Shown here: piece by piece, positions 49,376 to 51,112 of the stretch
Layout: every line of letters starts with the position of its first letter
How positions within the stretch are numbered: the first letter of the stretch is position 1
NCBI GenBank assembly: GCA_016212885.1
Contig: JACRDO010000044.1
Location: 1-51,112, forward strand
Direction of reading: 5' to 3'
Length of the DNA stretch: 51,112 bases
Origin: Elusimicrobiota bacterium
GTDB lineage: Bacteria; Elusimicrobiota; Elusimicrobia; UBA1565
Program-made: the position numbers and the translations under genes
Notes under the pieces: generated by a model
The model's database searches: none
Told to the model about the DNA's origin: nothing
What the model saw: the letters and a program-made list of their open reading frames with translations, nothing else

Positions 49376-50812
49376 CTAGCCTTTAAGCACACCGAAGGGC
49401 CGCATGCGGGCGACCTTTCTCGCGATGCCGGACGCGCGGCAGACCTCGACGACCTCGTCCACGTCTTTGTAAGCCAGCGGCGCCTCTTCGGCGAGCCCGC
49501 GCAGGGAGTCGGTCCGCACCGATATCCCCGCTTCCCTGAGCTCGCAGGCGAGCTGGTGCCCCACGACCTGCTTGGCCGCCTGGGTCCGGCTCATGAGGCG
49601 CCCGGCGCCGTGGCAGCAGGTCCCGAAAGTCTCCTTCATCGCCCGCTCGGTGCCCACCAGGACGTAGGAGGACGTCCCCATGGACCCCGGGACCAGGACC
49701 GGCTGGCCCACGCCGCGGTAGGGCTCCGGGACCTCCGGGTGGCCGGCCGGGAACGCGCGCGTCGCTCCTTTCCGGTGCACGCATAGTCGGCGGGCCTTGC
49801 CGCCCACCTCGTGGGTCTCGAATTTCGCGATGTTGTGGCATACGTCGTAGACGACGCCCAGCCCCAGGGCCGAGGCTCCGCGGCCCAGGACGCGCTCAAA
49901 GGCCTCCCGGATGAGGTGCGTAATGGCCTGCCGGTTCGCCCGGGCGTAGTTCGCCGCCGAGCACATGGCCGCGTAGTAGTCCTTACCCTCCTGCGAGGAG
50001 AGGGGCGCGCAAGCAAGTTGCCGGTCCGGCAGGGAGATGCCGTACTTCCCTGTCGCCTTCTGCATGATCCGCAGGTAGTCTTCGCAAACCTGGTAGCCGA
50101 ACCCGCGCGACCCCGTGTGGACAAGCACCGTCAGCTGGCCGGCGAAGAGCCCGAATACGGCGGCGGTCCCGGGATCATAGATCTCGTCGACCACCTGCAG
50201 CTCCAGGAAATGGTTCCCGCTGCCCAGGGTGCCGACCTGGCTGCGGCCCCGCTCCACGGCGCGCTCGCTCGGCAGATCGGGGTCCGCGTCTTTCAGCCAG
50301 CCGCCGTCCTCGCAGACAATCAGGTCAGCGCGCTGCCCATAGCCCTCCTCGACCGCCCAAAGCGCCCCCTTCTTGAGAACCTCCCGCACTCCGCGCTTGT
50401 CCAGCCGGATCGGGCCGCCCTTGCCGACCCCCGAGGCGACCCCCGCATGGAGCGCGTCCATGAGCTTGTCGACGCTTCCACGGACCTCGCCGGCGGCCAG
50501 GTCGCTGCGCAGAAGCCTCACCCCACAGCTGATGTCATAGCCGACCGCTCCAGGACTGATGACGCCTTCCTCGCCGTCCAGGGCGGCCACGCCGCCGACA
50601 GCCATGCCGTAGCCCCAGTGGCAGTCGGGCATCGCCAGCGAATACCCGACGATGCCGGGCAGATGCGCAACGTTCGCCACCTGCTCGGCGACTTTTTCGC
50701 GCTCGATCTTCGGCAGCATCTTCTCCGAGGCGTACACGAGCCCCGGGGCCCGCATGCCGCCGGTTTTCGGAAGTTCGAAGCGATAGTCGTCGAGTTTCTT
50801 CAGGCTGCCCAT
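49376..50812 (-). CDS. rtcB: RNA-splicing ligase RtcB
   Basis: 478 residues from ATG 50812. Joins RNA 2',3'-cyclic phosphate and 5'-OH ends using GTP and Mn2+. Motifs: PDCHWGYGMAVGGVAAL, GAVGYDISCGVRL (metal ligands), GTLGSGNHFLEL, HTGSRGFG and the guanylated His in VHRKGATRAFPAGHPEV, with final GSMGTSSYVLVG and CCHGAGRLMSR. Complete. The nearest gene downstream on this strand is the serS operon. Confidence 0.96.
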   Translation of the reverse strand: MGSLKKLDDYRFELPKTGGMRAPGLVYASEKMLPKIEREKVAEQVANVAHLPGIVGYSLAMPDCHWGYGMAVGGVAALDGEEGVISPGAVGYDISCGVRLLRSDLAAGEVRGSVDKLMDALHAGVASGVGKGGPIRLDKRGVREVLKKGALWAVEEGYGQRADLIVCEDGGWLKDADPDLPSERAVERGRSQVGTLGSGNHFLELQVVDEIYDPGTAAVFGLFAGQLTVLVHTGSRGFGYQVCEDYLRIMQKATGKYGISLPDRQLACAPLSSQEGKDYYAAMCSAANYARANRQAITHLIREAFERVLGRGASALGLGVVYDVCHNIAKFETHEVGGKARRLCVHRKGATRAFPAGHPEVPEPYRGVGQPVLVPGSMGTSSYVLVGTERAMKETFGTCCHGAGRLMSRTQAAKQVVGHQLACELREAGISVRTDSLRGLAEEAPLAYKDVDEVVEVCRASGIARKVARMRPFGVLKG

Positions 50813-50825
50813 GCCCGCCCCTTCG

Positions 50826-51089
50826 CTATTGAACCGCAATTGCATTCCAGGCACCCTTATGCTCATATTCCAAGTCTTCGTCAATAGCCACTAGATCGAC
50901 GTACTTGGAAATAAATTCGTCTGGAGACGGAACGAGTCGAAGGTAGTACTTCAGTGTCTCAAGAAGTCCGTTAGGGTTCTCCACAAAATAAAGTTTAACT
51001 TTTATGCCTCGCCGGCCTTGGCGAAATCGTATAGTTCCATTTGGGATTGACCTGATATAGTCGAATGTTGAGGCCTTCCATTGCTTCAT
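50826..51089 (-). CDS. Gene fragment, probably disrupted by IS
   Basis: An 87-codon frame whose last about 55 residues (LYFVENPNGLLETLKYYLRLVPSPDEFISKYVDL) look like real protein with moderate GC, while its first about 30 codons lie out of frame over a transposase C-terminus. Probably the 3' end of a gene cut by the insertion, and not a true 87-residue protein. Not recognised. Confidence 0.35.
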   Translation of the reverse strand: MKQWKASTFDYIRSIPNGTIRFRQGRRGIKVKLYFVENPNGLLETLKYYLRLVPSPDEFISKYVDLVAIDEDLEYEHKGAWNAIAVQ

Positions 51090-51112
51090 CGGGAATCTTG
51101 ACTCCCGCCTCA
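50995..51112 (-). mobile_element. C-terminus of ISAzo13-like transposase
   Basis: Reading from the right edge in the frame ending at TAA 50995 gives GVKIPDEAMEGLNIRLYQVN then PKWNYTISPR and HKS-stop. The GxKxxDExMExLNI...WNYTI pattern is the conserved end of ISAzo13-family (DDE_Tnp_ISAZ013) transposases. Most of the element lies beyond the window. Confidence 0.75.

Noticed and set aside
1-51112. CRISPR array, rRNA operon, prophage
   Set aside because: No regularly spaced direct repeats, no rRNA-like stretches and no phage structural genes were seen.

Overview
The window is GC-rich bacterial chromosome, densely packed, with many exported proteins (signal peptides, one clear lipobox), which points to a diderm with an active periplasm. 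The gene mix (MetH, a giant BadF-type activase fusion, an EF-G-like GTPase, RtcB, a deoxyhypusine-synthase-like enzyme, metacaspase-like exported proteins) would suit an uncultured lineage such as Elusimicrobiota. No rRNA or taxonomic marker proves this, so that placement is inference.

Layout. 1-1050: truncated group II intron with a broken reverse transcriptase, lying just after the stop of an exported caspase/SUMF1-fold fusion (1083-3152, -). 3166-5226 (-): EF-G-like GTPase. 5322-5398: a REP-like palindrome between a -10 box and the start of metH (5401-8892). 8900-12039: exported HEAT-repeat protein, M15-type murein peptidase, DUF350 membrane protein. 12102-15651: tightly coupled run coaD, HAMP-like membrane protein, exported protein, ECF sigma factor, anti-sigma factor with a PrcB-like end. 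15674-16682: less GC-rich island with a HEPN/MNT toxin-antitoxin pair. 16804-21091: exported helical protein, two tandem M14 zinc carboxypeptidases and an exported protein between them. 21205-23930: caspase/Sel1-repeat lipoprotein coupled to a DUF4384-type protein. 24297-25085: wrecked SPFH pseudogene. 25124-27118: ABC-2 exporter operon. 27175-28308: exported protein with two Hint-type modules. 28419-29444: ParD/ParE-like pair and a DUF4258/DUF2283 remnant. 29548-33774: 1408-residue acyl-CoA dehydratase activase-type protein. 33761-36959: small genes, a CAU tRNA, tatD. 36993-38351: degenerate HAD protein. 38429-41365: deoxyhypusine-synthase-like enzyme facing aguA-aguB (agmatine to putrescine). 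41532-45300: parA, parB, exported protein, asd, with two parS-like sites inside parA. 45344-47442: XRE regulator and two exported proteins. 47439-50812: serS, exported protein, rtcB. 50826-51112: gene debris and the C-terminus of an ISAzo13-like transposase.

Themes. Several genes have a -10 hexamer exactly 7 or 8 nt before the start codon, so leaderless mRNAs look common. Mobile-element debris bounds both ends, and several genes carry internal deletions or frameshifts. Two separate exported caspase-fold proteins, one with a coupled DUF4384 partner, and the tandem peptidase cluster are the best candidates for poorly described periplasmic systems. The polyamine neighbourhood and the parS-in-parA arrangement are the clearest functional modules.
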